Origin: Caproiciproducens faecalis
Lineage (GTDB): Bacteria > Bacillota > Clostridia > Oscillospirales > Acutalibacteraceae
Assembly (NCBI RefSeq): GCF_019448085.1
Contig: NZ_JAGFNZ010000004.1
Location: 62,001 to 126,000, forward strand
DNA length: 64,000 bases
Reading direction: 5' to 3'
The notes under the pieces are model-generated. The model was not told where the DNA came from and did not search any database. It saw nothing but the letters and a program-made list of their open reading frames with translations. The position numbers and the translations under genes were made by a program. Shown here one piece after another: positions 8,668 through 17,868 of the stretch (position 1 is its first letter; each line of letters begins with the position of its first letter).

Positions 8668-8856
8668 CGCGTTTGGTGGTCCAAAGAATCTTGAACCCGG
8701 CACAAGTCGGGAGATAAAGAGCGGCTGACATAGCGGAAGAAAAACGAAGGGACTCGCGGAACGCGAGCCGTTATACGACCACCCAAGTCCGATCACCAGC
8801 ACCAAGTTAAGGGGTACCCCTTGATTTTGCGATGATGACCACAGAAATCTGGGCTA

Positions 8857-9828
8857 CTATTTTTTCTTTCGATAACCGGTGGTAAAATCAACATAGTTGT
8901 TAAGCGGCTCACCGTTTGCGTAAAGCCGCAGGTTCTCCGCGGCGATCCGCACCACGCGCTCCAGTGTTTCCGGAAGATGGTAAAGTCCTGAAATGTGGGG
9001 GGTGACCACCGCACTCGGAATTTCCCAGAGCCGATGATCTTTCGGTAAAGGCTCAGGATCGGTCACGTCGAGACCGGCTCCAAAAAGATGCCCGCTCTCC
9101 AGCGCGTCGCAAAGCGCTTCTGTGTCAATAAGCGTACCGCGGCTAGCGTTCAGCAGAACAGCGCCCTCTTTGAGAAGGGCAAGACGTTCGCGTGAAAAAA
9201 GACGGTTGGTTTCCTTCGTTGCGGGCAGGCAGATGGCGACAATGTCCGCACGGGGCAAAAGGCTGTCAAGATCCGCGGCCAAATGTATTTCGTCCACATA
9301 GTCCGGCTTTTCCGCACAGGTGCGGCGCAGACCGATCACATAAGCGCCCAGCGCTTTTACTTTTCGGGCAAATTCGCCGCCAATATCGCCCAGTCCAATC
9401 ACCAGGACGGTGGATTGATAAATGGATTTTACCTTGCCCTGCCCCTGCCAGAGGTGCAGCTTCTGTGCATCACGGTAGGTGTGAAGGCGCTTTATAATTT
9501 CCAGAAGCATGCCGAGCAGGTGCTCGGAAACAGCAAGGCCGTATGCGCCCGTTGAATTAGTCAGTGCGGTGCCCTTGGGCAGGACATCCTCCTTTAGAAA
9601 GGAATCCACTCCCGCGCTGTGGCAGTGCAGCCACTCCAGATTAGGGGAATTCTTCACATAGTCTGCCGGGGGATTGCCTATAATGATCTGGGCATCCTGC
9701 ACCTGTTCTCTGGTGACGTCTCTGTAGGTGCTGTAAAGAAACCGGCATTCCGGTGCGGATTGTTGAAGCAGGGCTTTGTGACGCGTCTCTGCGGGAAGAA
9801 GAACAAGAACTCGCTTAGAGAAACTCAT
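8857..9828 (-). CDS. D-isomer-specific 2-hydroxyacid dehydrogenase
   Basis: This 323-residue NAD(P)-dependent dehydrogenase interconverts a 2-oxoacid and a D-2-hydroxyacid. The Rossmann motif VLVIGLGDIGGEFARKVKALG is near residue 140. The catalytic Arg lies in NASRGTLID, the Glu in DVTDPEPLP, and the His in TPHISGLYH. The start is ATG at 9828-9826 behind AAGGGAG; the frame stays open a further 27 codons upstream, but those ATGs lack ribosome sites. Substrate is not predictable. Neighbouring asnB is on the same strand 115 bp upstream. Confidence 0.93.
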   Translation of the reverse strand: MSFSKRVLVLLPAETRHKALLQQSAPECRFLYSTYRDVTREQVQDAQIIIGNPPADYVKNSPNLEWLHCHSAGVDSFLKEDVLPKGTALTNSTGAYGLAVSEHLLGMLLEIIKRLHTYRDAQKLHLWQGQGKVKSIYQSTVLVIGLGDIGGEFARKVKALGAYVIGLRRTCAEKPDYVDEIHLAADLDSLLPRADIVAICLPATKETNRLFSRERLALLKEGAVLLNASRGTLIDTEALCDALESGHLFGAGLDVTDPEPLPKDHRLWEIPSAVVTPHISGLYHLPETLERVVRIAAENLRLYANGEPLNNYVDFTTGYRKKK

Positions 9829-9943
9829 GACTGATACTCCCTTGCAATATTTTACCATTTCCTGATATAAAATTTGTTTCATTGTATAACACGGCTGGTA
9901 AAATTGCAATAAGAAGCTCTTCTTTATCTACCGAAGAAAGGGA

Positions 9944-11797
9944 TTACAATTCTATTGCAATCTCGTATTTTTTCAGCCAGTAGTTAATCTGAAGCAGATA
10001 CGCCATCATCTGCGGGCCCGCCATCAGCTGGCCGAACCACGGTTTGCCGTAATCCGACTTTTCGCTGAGCAGCTCCGCTGCGGCGGTTTTGCTGATGAGC
10101 CTGTGAATCGGCTCCTCTTCATCCGACATGATTGCCGCAAGTCTCTGCTTTACAATCATTTCGTAGGCCGGGTTGTGCGTTTTGGGGTAAGGGCTTTTTT
10201 TGCGCATCAAAACATCTTCCGGCAGCCAATCCTTTGCCGCGTCACGCAGCAGGCCCTTCGCCACGCCGCCGTGACATTTGTATTCCCACGGAGTATTGAA
10301 CACATACTGCACAATGCGGTGGTCGGCGTACGGTACACGCACTTCCAGTCCGCTCGCCATACTCGACCGATCCTTACGATCCAGCAGGGTGGACATAAAC
10401 CAGTTGATGTTCAGGAACGATATTTCCCTGCGACGCTTTTCCTGCGCGCTTTCGCCCTCCAGCGTGGGAACGGCCGCAATGGATTCTTCGTACCGCATAT
10501 TGACGTATTCCTCTATGTGCAGTGCGTCGGCAATTTCGGGAATCAGCAGCCCCGTACGGATGGACAGGTCCGGCGACCATGGGAAGCAGTGTCCCTCGAA
10601 CGCTTCTTTTTTGTGGAACCACGGATACCCTCCGAAGATTTCGTCCGCGCATTCTCCGCTGATACCCACCACATGATTTTTTTTAATTAGACTGCAGAAA
10701 TACAGCAGGGAAGAGTCAACGTCCGCCATACCGGGCAGGTCTTTCGCGGCCACAGCGTCATAAAGCTTGTCGGCAAGCGTCACGTTGTTGCACTCCAGAT
10801 AGTGGTGGTCGGTATGAAACGCTTCTGCCATTTTGGCGACCCACGGTTTGTCGGCGCCCGGTTGGAATGCCGTCGGCTTGAAATATTTATCATTGCCGAT
10901 AAAATCAAAGGAATAGGTGGAAAGCGTTTTTCCCTGCGCCTGATAATTTCTTGCCGCCAGCGCGGTGATAATGCTGGAGTCGAGGCCGCCGGACAGGAAA
11001 GTGCACAGCGGCACATCGGAAACAAGCTGTCTGGTCACGGCGTCTTCAACCAGATACCGTACTTCTTTGACGCTGTCCTCGTAGCTGTCCGGATGCTCAT
11101 AGCTTTTCAGTTTAAAGTAGGGATATGTCTCGAACCCTTGGTTGTCAAACACGGCAATATAGCCGGGCTTAATTTCCAGTATGTTTTTAAATACGCCGAT
11201 TCCTGCGGTTCTGGCCGGCCCGATTCCGAATATTTCACACAGCCCCTGCCTGTCGATGACGGGGTTGATGCCGGGGTACTCAAACAACGCCTTGATTTCA
11301 GAGGCAAAAATCAGCCTGCCGTTTTCCATGGAATAAAACAGCGGCTTTACGCCGAAACGGTCGCGGCATAAATAGCAGCAGCCGCGTTTTTCGTCGTCAA
11401 CAGCAAAGGCAAAAATGCCATTCAGCTTTTCCGCGCAGGCAAATCCGAACTGAATGTAGCATTTTAGCAGGACTTCGGTATCGCTTTTGGTTTCGAACGT
11501 GTGGCCAAGTGCCTTCAACTCCGACCGCAGCTCCTCGGTGTTATACAGTTCTCCATTGTAGACGATGGTGTACTGAAATCCGCCGACTGCCGCGGTCATC
11601 GGCTGCTTTCCGCCCTCAATATCCACAACCGCAAGCCGTGTGTGGGCCAGCGCCGCATGAGCCGAAACATGGACTCCGCTGTCATCCGGGCCGCGGTGCT
11701 TTAATTTAGAGCCCATTCTCTTTGCAAGCGCACGCCAGAACAGCGCTTCTTCGCTCAAATTGTCATTATAATCACAGAATCCTGCAATTCCACACAT
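9944..11797 (-). CDS. asnB: asparagine synthetase, glutamine-hydrolysing
   Basis: This 617-residue enzyme makes asparagine from aspartate, ATP and glutamine. The N-terminal class II glutaminase starts MCGIAGFCDY with the nucleophile Cys2, followed by LKHRGPDDSGVH and the AHTRLAVVD motif. The synthetase domain has the ATP pyrophosphatase P-loop SGGLDSS near residue 265. Start is ATG with GAGGG eight bases upstream. It is slightly longer than E. coli AsnB, as usual in Clostridia. It could modify another carboxylate, but nothing nearby suggests that. Confidence 0.94.
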   Translation of the reverse strand: MCGIAGFCDYNDNLSEEALFWRALAKRMGSKLKHRGPDDSGVHVSAHAALAHTRLAVVDIEGGKQPMTAAVGGFQYTIVYNGELYNTEELRSELKALGHTFETKSDTEVLLKCYIQFGFACAEKLNGIFAFAVDDEKRGCCYLCRDRFGVKPLFYSMENGRLIFASEIKALFEYPGINPVIDRQGLCEIFGIGPARTAGIGVFKNILEIKPGYIAVFDNQGFETYPYFKLKSYEHPDSYEDSVKEVRYLVEDAVTRQLVSDVPLCTFLSGGLDSSIITALAARNYQAQGKTLSTYSFDFIGNDKYFKPTAFQPGADKPWVAKMAEAFHTDHHYLECNNVTLADKLYDAVAAKDLPGMADVDSSLLYFCSLIKKNHVVGISGECADEIFGGYPWFHKKEAFEGHCFPWSPDLSIRTGLLIPEIADALHIEEYVNMRYEESIAAVPTLEGESAQEKRRREISFLNINWFMSTLLDRKDRSSMASGLEVRVPYADHRIVQYVFNTPWEYKCHGGVAKGLLRDAAKDWLPEDVLMRKKSPYPKTHNPAYEMIVKQRLAAIMSDEEEPIHRLISKTAAAELLSEKSDYGKPWFGQLMAGPQMMAYLLQINYWLKKYEIAIEL

Positions 11798-11892
11798 ACC
11801 AATCCCTCGCTTTCTGTTATCTTTTTATATTATGCTCATTTGTCATTATGGTTAACAGATCCGCATTGTTTATGTGGAGCAGGGTATGAAAA

Positions 11893-11920
11893 AGCCGTCC
11901 CGCACGGCGGCGGGACGGCT
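11893..11920 (-). terminator. terminator after the DUF1836 gene
   Basis: Stem AGCCGTCCCGC pairs with GCGGGACGGCT (11 bp, 6-nt loop). On the minus strand it is followed by TTTTTCAT, just past the stop of the gene at 11942. Confidence 0.85.
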
Positions 11921-11941
11921 GAATTTTTGGGTTGGGTTGAT

Positions 11942-12520
11942 TTATTTTTCCTTCTTTTCGGATTTGCCCTTTTCCTGTTTCGCATTTTTGCTCTTATCGG
12001 CTTCGGAAAGCTCGCTCAGGATTCTTTCAGCCGCCGTACGGCGCGCGGCGGCTTCAATAGAAAGCTCGATCGCGAGGCGGGTCAGTTCGGCGTCGCCTGC
12101 GTCCGCAGTGGAACGTACGCGGTCACAGACTTCTTTCAGAGCGGCGGTGTGCGCTTCGCTGAAACGGCCGTACATTTCGTCTTTGGAAGCATCATTTAAA
12201 AGTGCTTTCAGCAGGAAAGAAATGTCCTGAATGGATAGAACTTGCTTGAGCATGCAAATGACCATCAGCAGTGCCAGATGCTCACGGGAATATTTTTTTT
12301 GCTCGGGCCGGGGAAGAACTCCGTCTTTTACATAATTGTTAATCATGCTTGAAGTCAGCAGACTGGTGCTGTCGTTTCGTTCAAACAGGCAAAGCTGTTT
12401 GTTCATGTAGGTCAGCACCTGATCCATGTATAAATAAATTTCCGGCAGTCTTTCCCAGTCCACCGCGCTGTATTTTTCAATTTCCTCCGCCCAATTTGTA
12501 ATTTGTTCAGCTGCGCTCAT
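11942..12520 (-). CDS. DUF1836 domain protein, putative regulator
   Basis: This 192-residue protein has the DUF1836 core: SSMINNYVKDGVLPRP, QKKYSREHLALLMVI and LKQVLSIQDI. This region resembles a MerR-like winged helix. The C-terminus is Lys/Glu-rich and probably disordered (KNAKQEKGKSEKKEK). Its start overlaps the stop of the AraC-type regulator by ATGA, so the two are co-translated. The domain is known only as a presumed DNA-binding module, and the target is unknown. Confidence 0.85.
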   Translation of the reverse strand: MSAAEQITNWAEEIEKYSAVDWERLPEIYLYMDQVLTYMNKQLCLFERNDSTSLLTSSMINNYVKDGVLPRPEQKKYSREHLALLMVICMLKQVLSIQDISFLLKALLNDASKDEMYGRFSEAHTAALKEVCDRVRSTADAGDAELTRLAIELSIEAAARRTAAERILSELSEADKSKNAKQEKGKSEKKEK

Positions 12521-13374
12521 CTTACATCCTCCTTTAGTTTTGCCGCGCGTTCATAACTGGGGAAACGGCTTGGCGGCGTACCCGTACATTTCTTAAACAC
12601 GCGGGAAAAATACAACTGATCGGAAAAGCCCGCCGAATAGGCGACTTCGCCAACCGACAGATTTCTGGATTCCAGCAGTTCGGAAGCCTTATTAACCCGG
12701 TAGCGCATCAGGTATTCGTTCGGCGAAAGGGATATATGCTGCATAAACAGCCGGTACAGATGGCTGCGGCTGATTCCAACGCTGGAAGCAATGTCTGTAA
12801 TGCCAATATCGCTCGAATAGTTATATTCAATGAATTTGATTGCCTTCTGCACATATTCATACCCGTTGGTGTGCTGCGCGGAAGGAACTCCAAATTCATC
12901 CATCAGCGCGGCCAGGAACTGCAGCAGTCCGGACTCCATTCTTGCCTCGTCGCTCGGGCTGGAACCGGAAGTGTTGCAGATCTTCATCAACAGCTCCTCA
13001 AACATCCGGTCTTTGTCGTAGTGGAACACAGGGGTGCGGTCCAACAGGCCGGTTTGACCCATCAGCCTTTTTGCGTCACTGCCGTTAAATCCGACCCAGC
13101 AGTATTCCCAGGGGTCTTCTCGGTCGGCAACATAATGAACGACGTGGGACGGTTCCACCAAAAAGCCGTCCCCCGCGGTTAGGTGATAATCTTTTCCAGC
13201 GTTGGTAAACACGCCGTGGCCGGATAAAATATAGTGTATCAGGTAGTGGTCACGCACAGCGGGCCCCCACGAGTGGCAGGCGCCGCACCGCTGAACTCCG
13301 CAGCTGTATACCGCAAGTCCCAGACTGTTATGAAAAGGTACACGGAAAGAGTGCCTGAATTCGTCATTTGTCAT
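12517..13374 (-). CDS. AraC-family transcriptional regulator
   Basis: This is about 285 residues. The N-terminal cupin-like sensing domain has HYILSGHGVF and GDGFLVEPSHVVHY; the C-terminal double helix-turn-helix has ITDIASSVGISRSHLYRLF and VGEVAYSAGFSDQLYFSRVF. The strong AAAGGAGG sits 12 bases before the ATG at 13374, or 9 before a TTG at 13377. The frame is open upstream to 13443 without a ribosome site. It is divergent from the OadG/OadB pair, so control of those genes is a reasonable guess. Sugar sensing is usual for this fold, but no ligand is implied here. Confidence 0.92.
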   Translation of the reverse strand: MTNDEFRHSFRVPFHNSLGLAVYSCGVQRCGACHSWGPAVRDHYLIHYILSGHGVFTNAGKDYHLTAGDGFLVEPSHVVHYVADREDPWEYCWVGFNGSDAKRLMGQTGLLDRTPVFHYDKDRMFEELLMKICNTSGSSPSDEARMESGLLQFLAALMDEFGVPSAQHTNGYEYVQKAIKFIEYNYSSDIGITDIASSVGISRSHLYRLFMQHISLSPNEYLMRYRVNKASELLESRNLSVGEVAYSAGFSDQLYFSRVFKKCTGTPPSRFPSYERAAKLKEDVR

Positions 13375-13566
13375 CAAGAAATTCAGCCTCCTTTCTGACA
13401 TTCGTAATAAATTTATTATAATTCGCATGTCGGATTTATGCAATAAAAATCAAAAAGCAGTAAAATATAATTGAAATAAATACCATTATCGTTTATAATA
13501 AGACCAATTATTAATTATTTGTTCATTTTTATAGAATGAAAATTTTTAGAAGCGAGGAAATAAATT

Positions 13567-13947
13567 ATGAGTCTTGACCAGAAAATTCAACTCTCTATCA
13601 TCATTTTGCTGACTGGCCTTGTCGTTGTGTTCATCGTGCTGATCTTCCTCACATATTTGATAAAGGGATATGGAGCGGCACTCAGAGCAATTCAGTCCGA
13701 TTCGAACGAGAGCAAGGCTTCTGTGCCTGCGGCAACTGCCGCCTCAGTTCAGTCGGTGTCAGTCCCTGCAGCTGGTCCGTCTGTTCAGGCGGGAATTACC
13801 GAAGAGACGGTTGCGGCAATTTCCGCGGCTGTTTATACTTTATACGGCGCATCTGCCGGGAGGGTAGCCAGTATCCGCCGCTCTTCTCAGCCCAGCCGCT
13901 CCGTGTGGGGGATGGCAGGATTATTGGAGAGCACCCGCCCTTTTTAA
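13567..13947 (+). CDS. OadG-like gamma subunit of Na+-translocating decarboxylase
   Basis: This 126-residue membrane protein has one N-terminal helix (LSIIILLTGLVVVFIVLIFL). A flexible Ala/Pro/Ser linker follows, then the family C-terminus, ISAAVYTLYG...SIRRSSQ and WGMAGLLESTRPF. In oxaloacetate and methylmalonyl-CoA decarboxylases this subunit holds the alpha and beta subunits together. It is immediately upstream of the beta subunit. No alpha (carboxyltransferase) or biotin carrier gene is in the window. Confidence 0.88.
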   Translation: MSLDQKIQLSIIILLTGLVVVFIVLIFLTYLIKGYGAALRAIQSDSNESKASVPAATAASVQSVSVPAAGPSVQAGITEETVAAISAAVYTLYGASAGRVASIRRSSQPSRSVWGMAGLLESTRPF

Positions 13948-13977
13948 GTTCAAAAAACAGAGAGGACTGATCCGGTA

Positions 13978-15219
13978 TTGAATATACTGAATGAATTTCT
14001 ACAATCTATCCAAGGCATCTTCCAAACGTCCGGATTCTTTTTGAATGACTGGCGCAACTATATCATGATTGGAATTGCCTGTGTTTTGATGTATCTTGCG
14101 ATTAAAAAGCAGTTTGAACCCCTTCTTCTTTTACCGATTGCGTTTGGGATGCTGCTTGTCAATCTGTTCCCGGCTATTATGGTTCCCCCGCAGACGACGA
14201 TGCAGCTTGTATCCGATTACATGACTGCGCACGGCGGCGCAGCCGGAAATTATCCGATTGTTCTTTTGAACGGACAGCAATATTATCAGGTTACGCAGGT
14301 CGGCGGATTGTTCTATTATCTGTATCAGGGCGTTAAGCTCGGAATTTATCCTCCGCTTATTTTCCTTGGAATTGGCGCGATGACGGACTTTGGGCCGTTG
14401 ATTTCCAATCCGAAGAGCTTTTTGCTGGGTGCGGCTGCTCAGCTTGGCATTTTTACCACCTTTATCGGTGCTGTTTTTCTTGGGTTTTCGGGAAAACAGG
14501 CCGGTTCCATCGGAATTATCGGCGGAGCGGACGGCCCGACCGCCATCTTTGTTACCTCTAAGCTGGCACCGGAACTTTTAGGCCCGATTGCGGTCGCGGC
14601 GTATTCTTACATGGCGCTCGTGCCCATTATTCAGCCGCCGATTATGAAGGCACTGACCACCAAAAAAGAGCGTGGCATTGTAATGGAGCAGCTTCGTCCG
14701 GTTTCCAAGCTGGAAAAGATTCTGTTCCCGATTATCGTTACGGTTGTTGTTTCCCTTTTGCTGCCGGATGCCTGTCCGCTTATAGGAATGCTGATGCTGG
14801 GAAATCTGTTCCGTGAAAGCGGCGTGGTAGGGCGTATTTCCAATACTGCTCAAAATGAACTGATGAATATCATTACCATTTTCCTCGGCGTGACTGTCGG
14901 CGCAACGGCGACCGGTTCGGTATTCCTGTCGCTCCAGACAATTGAGATTATTATTCTGGGCTTGCTTGCGTTCAGCTTCGGCACTGCCGGTGGCGTACTG
15001 TTCGGCAAATTGATGTGCTGGACTTCCCACGGAAAAGTAAATCCGCTGATCGGTTCGGCCGGTGTTTCCGCCGTTCCTATGGCGGCCCGTGTGGCGCAGA
15101 AAGTCGGCCAGGAAGAAAATCCCGGAAATTTCCTTCTGATGCATGCAATGGGCCCGAACGTGGCCGGCGTGATTGGCTCCGCGGTTGCGGCTGGTGTACT
15201 GATTAGTATTCTTGGATAA
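13978..15219 (+). CDS. Na+-translocating decarboxylase beta subunit (OadB/GcdB/MmdB family)
   Basis: This 413-residue, roughly ten-helix membrane protein couples decarboxylation of carboxybiotin to Na+ export. Family signatures are GIGAMTDFGPLISNP, the Na+-site segment IGIIGGADGPTAIFV, and LGVTVGATATGSVFL. The start is TTG at 13978 behind AGAGGA, following the gamma subunit by 30 bp. It also carries the usual C-terminal MHAMGPNVAGVIGSAVAAG. Which acid is decarboxylated depends on an alpha subunit encoded elsewhere. Confidence 0.94.
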   Translation: MNILNEFLQSIQGIFQTSGFFLNDWRNYIMIGIACVLMYLAIKKQFEPLLLLPIAFGMLLVNLFPAIMVPPQTTMQLVSDYMTAHGGAAGNYPIVLLNGQQYYQVTQVGGLFYYLYQGVKLGIYPPLIFLGIGAMTDFGPLISNPKSFLLGAAAQLGIFTTFIGAVFLGFSGKQAGSIGIIGGADGPTAIFVTSKLAPELLGPIAVAAYSYMALVPIIQPPIMKALTTKKERGIVMEQLRPVSKLEKILFPIIVTVVVSLLLPDACPLIGMLMLGNLFRESGVVGRISNTAQNELMNIITIFLGVTVGATATGSVFLSLQTIEIIILGLLAFSFGTAGGVLFGKLMCWTSHGKVNPLIGSAGVSAVPMAARVAQKVGQEENPGNFLLMHAMGPNVAGVIGSAVAAGVLISILG

Positions 15220-15256
15220 GAGGATTTTTTAAAAAATAATTCAATAGAATTAAGAG

Positions 15257-15287
15257 ATACCCGCACTCGGTTCAGTGCGGGTATTTT
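15257..15287 (+). terminator. terminator after OadB
   Basis: Stem ATACCCGCACT (15257-15267) pairs with AGTGCGGGTAT (15274-15284), loop CGGTTC, followed by TTT. Confidence 0.88.
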
Positions 15288-15306
15288 GTGTGGTTCTCTT
15301 TTTCGT

Positions 15307-15335
15307 TTGCTATTATATGCAGAATATTGTATAAT
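15307..15335 (+). promoter_or_regulatory. promoter of pcrA
   Basis: TTGCTA at 15307 and TATAAT at 15330 are spaced by 17 bp. Confidence 0.65.
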
Positions 15336-15403
15336 AAAAGTTATGCAGTAAGAAATCAATGAGCGGACTTCCGCCCAAATTATCAAGTTCTGGCGGTGAA
15401 TTC

Positions 15404-17797
15404 ATGAACAATACTACTACGGATCAAATTATTGGAATCAGGAAAAATGTTCTGAAAAAGGAATTTTCCAGAATGAATGACAGGCAGCAGGAGGCGGTTT
15501 TCAGTGTGAACGGTCCCTTGCTGATCCTTGCCGGTGCCGGAAGCGGAAAAACTACCGTTCTGGTAAACCGTATCGCAAATATTATTCGCTACGGAAATGC
15601 CTACAAAAGCGAAAATATTTCAAATGATCTATCGGAAGAAGACCTCAGTGCGGCCAACCGATATCTGTCCGCAGGAGAGCCTTTGCCTTTTCAGGTAAAA
15701 TGTCACTTTGCGGCAGAGCCCTGCCGTCCCTGGCAGATCCTTGCCATTACGTTTACCAACAAGGCTGCCGGAGAGCTCAAAAACAGGTTGAACAGCATGT
15801 TGGGAGAAGAAGGCGACGACATCTGGGCTTCCACCTTTCATTCTACCTGCGCGCGTATGCTGAGGCGCGATGGTGATAAACTTGGTTACTCCAATCATTT
15901 TACGATTTACGATACGGACGATTCCCGCCGTATGATGAAGGAATGCCAGAAATCACTTGGCATTGACGACAAAATTCTTTCTTTTAAATCCATACTGTCC
16001 GCAATCTCCCGTGCGAAGGACAGCATGATTCAGCCAAAAGAATACCTGCAGCAGGCCGGCAGCGACAACAGGCTGGGGCTGATTGCGCAGGCTTACAAGC
16101 TTTATCAGGCGAAGCTTAAGGAAGCCGACGCCATGGATTTTGACGATCTGATCTGCAACACGGTCTGTCTCCTTCAGCAGCATCCCGATGTTCTGGAGTA
16201 TTATCAGAATAAATTCCGCTATATTATGGTGGACGAGTACCAGGATACCAATCACGCACAGTACCTGCTTGTAAAGCTGCTGGCTCAGAAGAGCACCAAC
16301 CTCTGCGTCGTCGGCGACGATGACCAGAGTATCTACAAATTCCGCGGCGCGACCATAGAGAATATCCTGAATTTTGAGAGGACCTTCCCGAACGCGAAGG
16401 TAATCCGTCTGGAACAGAATTACCGTTCCACCAAAAATATCCTGAATGCTGCGAACGCGGTGATTGAAAACAACACAGAGCGCAAAGGGAAGACACTTTG
16501 GACGGACAACCCTGCCGGAGAAAAAATCGGGGTGCACACCGCTTTCAGCGAGCAGGACGAAGCGGATTACATTGCGAAAAAAATACTGGAAAGCGTAGCA
16601 GTCGGACGAAAATTTGCCGATCACGCCATTTTGTACCGCATGAATTCCCAGTCCAATATCCTCGAAAAAATCTTTATCAAATCCGGAATTCCTTACCGTA
16701 TTATCGGCGGTCTGCGTTTCTATGAGCGGAAAGAAATCAGGGATATGATTGCGTATTTGAGCGTGATTAACAATCCGAACGACGAAATCCGTCTTCGCCG
16801 CATTATCAATCAGCCGAAACGCTCCATTGGGGATAAGACGATTGCACAGGCCACGGAAATCGCCGCCACACTGGGGGAAAGCGTATTCGACATTATCAAA
16901 AACGCCGACCAGTATGAACCCTTGAAGCGGACAGCGCCCAAGCTTCTGCAATTTGCCGCTACCATGCAGGAGCTGATTGACGCCGCGAACGATGAAAATA
17001 CCAGTCTGAATGAACTGTATCATCTGATTCTTGATAAAACAGATTATATCGGCAGCCTGAAAGCGTCCGAAAACGACGACGCTCAGGACCGTATTGACAA
17101 CATTAACGAACTTGCTTCCAACTTAATTAAGTACGAAGAAGACAACGGCGAGGAGGCCTCTCTTTCCGGTTTTCTTGAGGAAGTATCCCTGCTGACCGAT
17201 ATTGATAACTTCGATGCCAATTCCGACAGCGTGGTGATGATGACCATCCATTCGGCAAAGGGCCTGGAATTTCCGGTTGTGTTCCTTCCCGGGTTTGAAG
17301 ACGGGATTTTCCCGGGAATACAGGCAATTTACAATCCCGCGGAAATCGAAGAGGAACGCCGCCTGGCGTATGTTGCCATTACCAGAGCGAAGGAAGAACT
17401 GTTTATCGTTAATGCGGAGAGCCGCATGATTTTCGGGAGCACTTCCCGCAACAAACCATCCCGTTTTATTGAGGAAATTCCAGAGGAACTGGTTGCCCGC
17501 AGCCGTACCAGAGAGTGGAAAAAGCCTGCTCCGGGGATGGCGCTGCCCACTTCCGCTTTTGAGGCCAGAGTGGTGACGACCGAATCAGCCCGCAGTTTCG
17601 GCCCGTCGAACCTGATTCACAGCGAGCCGCCGAAGGTTCAGTTTCAAGTGGGGGACGGCGTTATGCATAAGACGTTTGGAACGGGACTGATTCTTTCTGT
17701 TTCCCCGATGGGGAACGATACTCTTTTGGAAATTGCCTTTGAGAAGGCCGGTACGAAAAAGCTGATGGCGAATTTCGCACGTTTACAGAAAATCTGA
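15404..17797 (+). CDS. pcrA: ATP-dependent DNA helicase PcrA/UvrD
   Basis: This is about 797 residues of a superfamily 1A 3'-5' helicase acting in repair and replication. Motifs in order are MNDRQQEAV (Q), GAGSGKTTVL (I), AITFTNKAAGEL (Ia), VDEYQDTN (II), GDDDQSIYKFRGA (III), LEQNYRST (IV), TIHSAKGLEFPVVF (V) and YVAITRAKEEL (VI). The C-terminal Tudor-like domain (VGDGVMHKTFGTG) binds RNA polymerase in relatives. An insertion of about 45 residues lies between motifs I and Ia. I prefer ATG 15404 (GGCGGTGAATTC upstream) over ATG 15359. Confidence 0.96.
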   Translation: MNNTTTDQIIGIRKNVLKKEFSRMNDRQQEAVFSVNGPLLILAGAGSGKTTVLVNRIANIIRYGNAYKSENISNDLSEEDLSAANRYLSAGEPLPFQVKCHFAAEPCRPWQILAITFTNKAAGELKNRLNSMLGEEGDDIWASTFHSTCARMLRRDGDKLGYSNHFTIYDTDDSRRMMKECQKSLGIDDKILSFKSILSAISRAKDSMIQPKEYLQQAGSDNRLGLIAQAYKLYQAKLKEADAMDFDDLICNTVCLLQQHPDVLEYYQNKFRYIMVDEYQDTNHAQYLLVKLLAQKSTNLCVVGDDDQSIYKFRGATIENILNFERTFPNAKVIRLEQNYRSTKNILNAANAVIENNTERKGKTLWTDNPAGEKIGVHTAFSEQDEADYIAKKILESVAVGRKFADHAILYRMNSQSNILEKIFIKSGIPYRIIGGLRFYERKEIRDMIAYLSVINNPNDEIRLRRIINQPKRSIGDKTIAQATEIAATLGESVFDIIKNADQYEPLKRTAPKLLQFAATMQELIDAANDENTSLNELYHLILDKTDYIGSLKASENDDAQDRIDNINELASNLIKYEEDNGEEASLSGFLEEVSLLTDIDNFDANSDSVVMMTIHSAKGLEFPVVFLPGFEDGIFPGIQAIYNPAEIEEERRLAYVAITRAKEELFIVNAESRMIFGSTSRNKPSRFIEEIPEELVARSRTREWKKPAPGMALPTSAFEARVVTTESARSFGPSNLIHSEPPKVQFQVGDGVMHKTFGTGLILSVSPMGNDTLLEIAFEKAGTKKLMANFARLQKI

Positions 17798-17809
17798 AAT
17801 AGATATCAT

Positions 17810-17839
17810 AAAGCCCGCCTGTAAAATCAGGCGGGCTTT
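17810..17839. terminator. terminator after pcrA
   Basis: A 12-bp perfect stem AAAGCCCGCCTG / CAGGCGGGCTTT with loop TAAAAT is followed by ATTTG. It lies between convergent genes and can serve both. Confidence 0.9.
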
Positions 17840-17868
17840 ATTTGTAAGTGAAAGATAGTTTTTTGACT

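Larger units (their letters stand above)
8437..8804 (+). repeat. two tandem 174-bp units plus third copy of the tRNA 3' end
   Basis: The 20 bases AAGTCCGATCACCAGCACCA occur at 8437, 8611 and 8785, exactly 174 bp apart. The units 8437-8610 and 8611-8784 differ at only four positions that I can see. The third copy keeps the 20-base end and then diverges. Each unit has a terminator hairpin and a 7-bp inverted pair GGTGGTC/GACCACC. Long minus-strand frames here are by-products of the repeat. The block fills most of the gene-free interval up to 8856. Confidence 0.95.

Noticed and set aside
8302-8805. A 167-codon minus-strand frame with internal amino-acid repeats downstream of tRNA-Leu.
   Set aside because: It runs antisense through the tRNA and both 174-bp repeat units, and its repeats are just the DNA repeat. 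It has no ribosome site.
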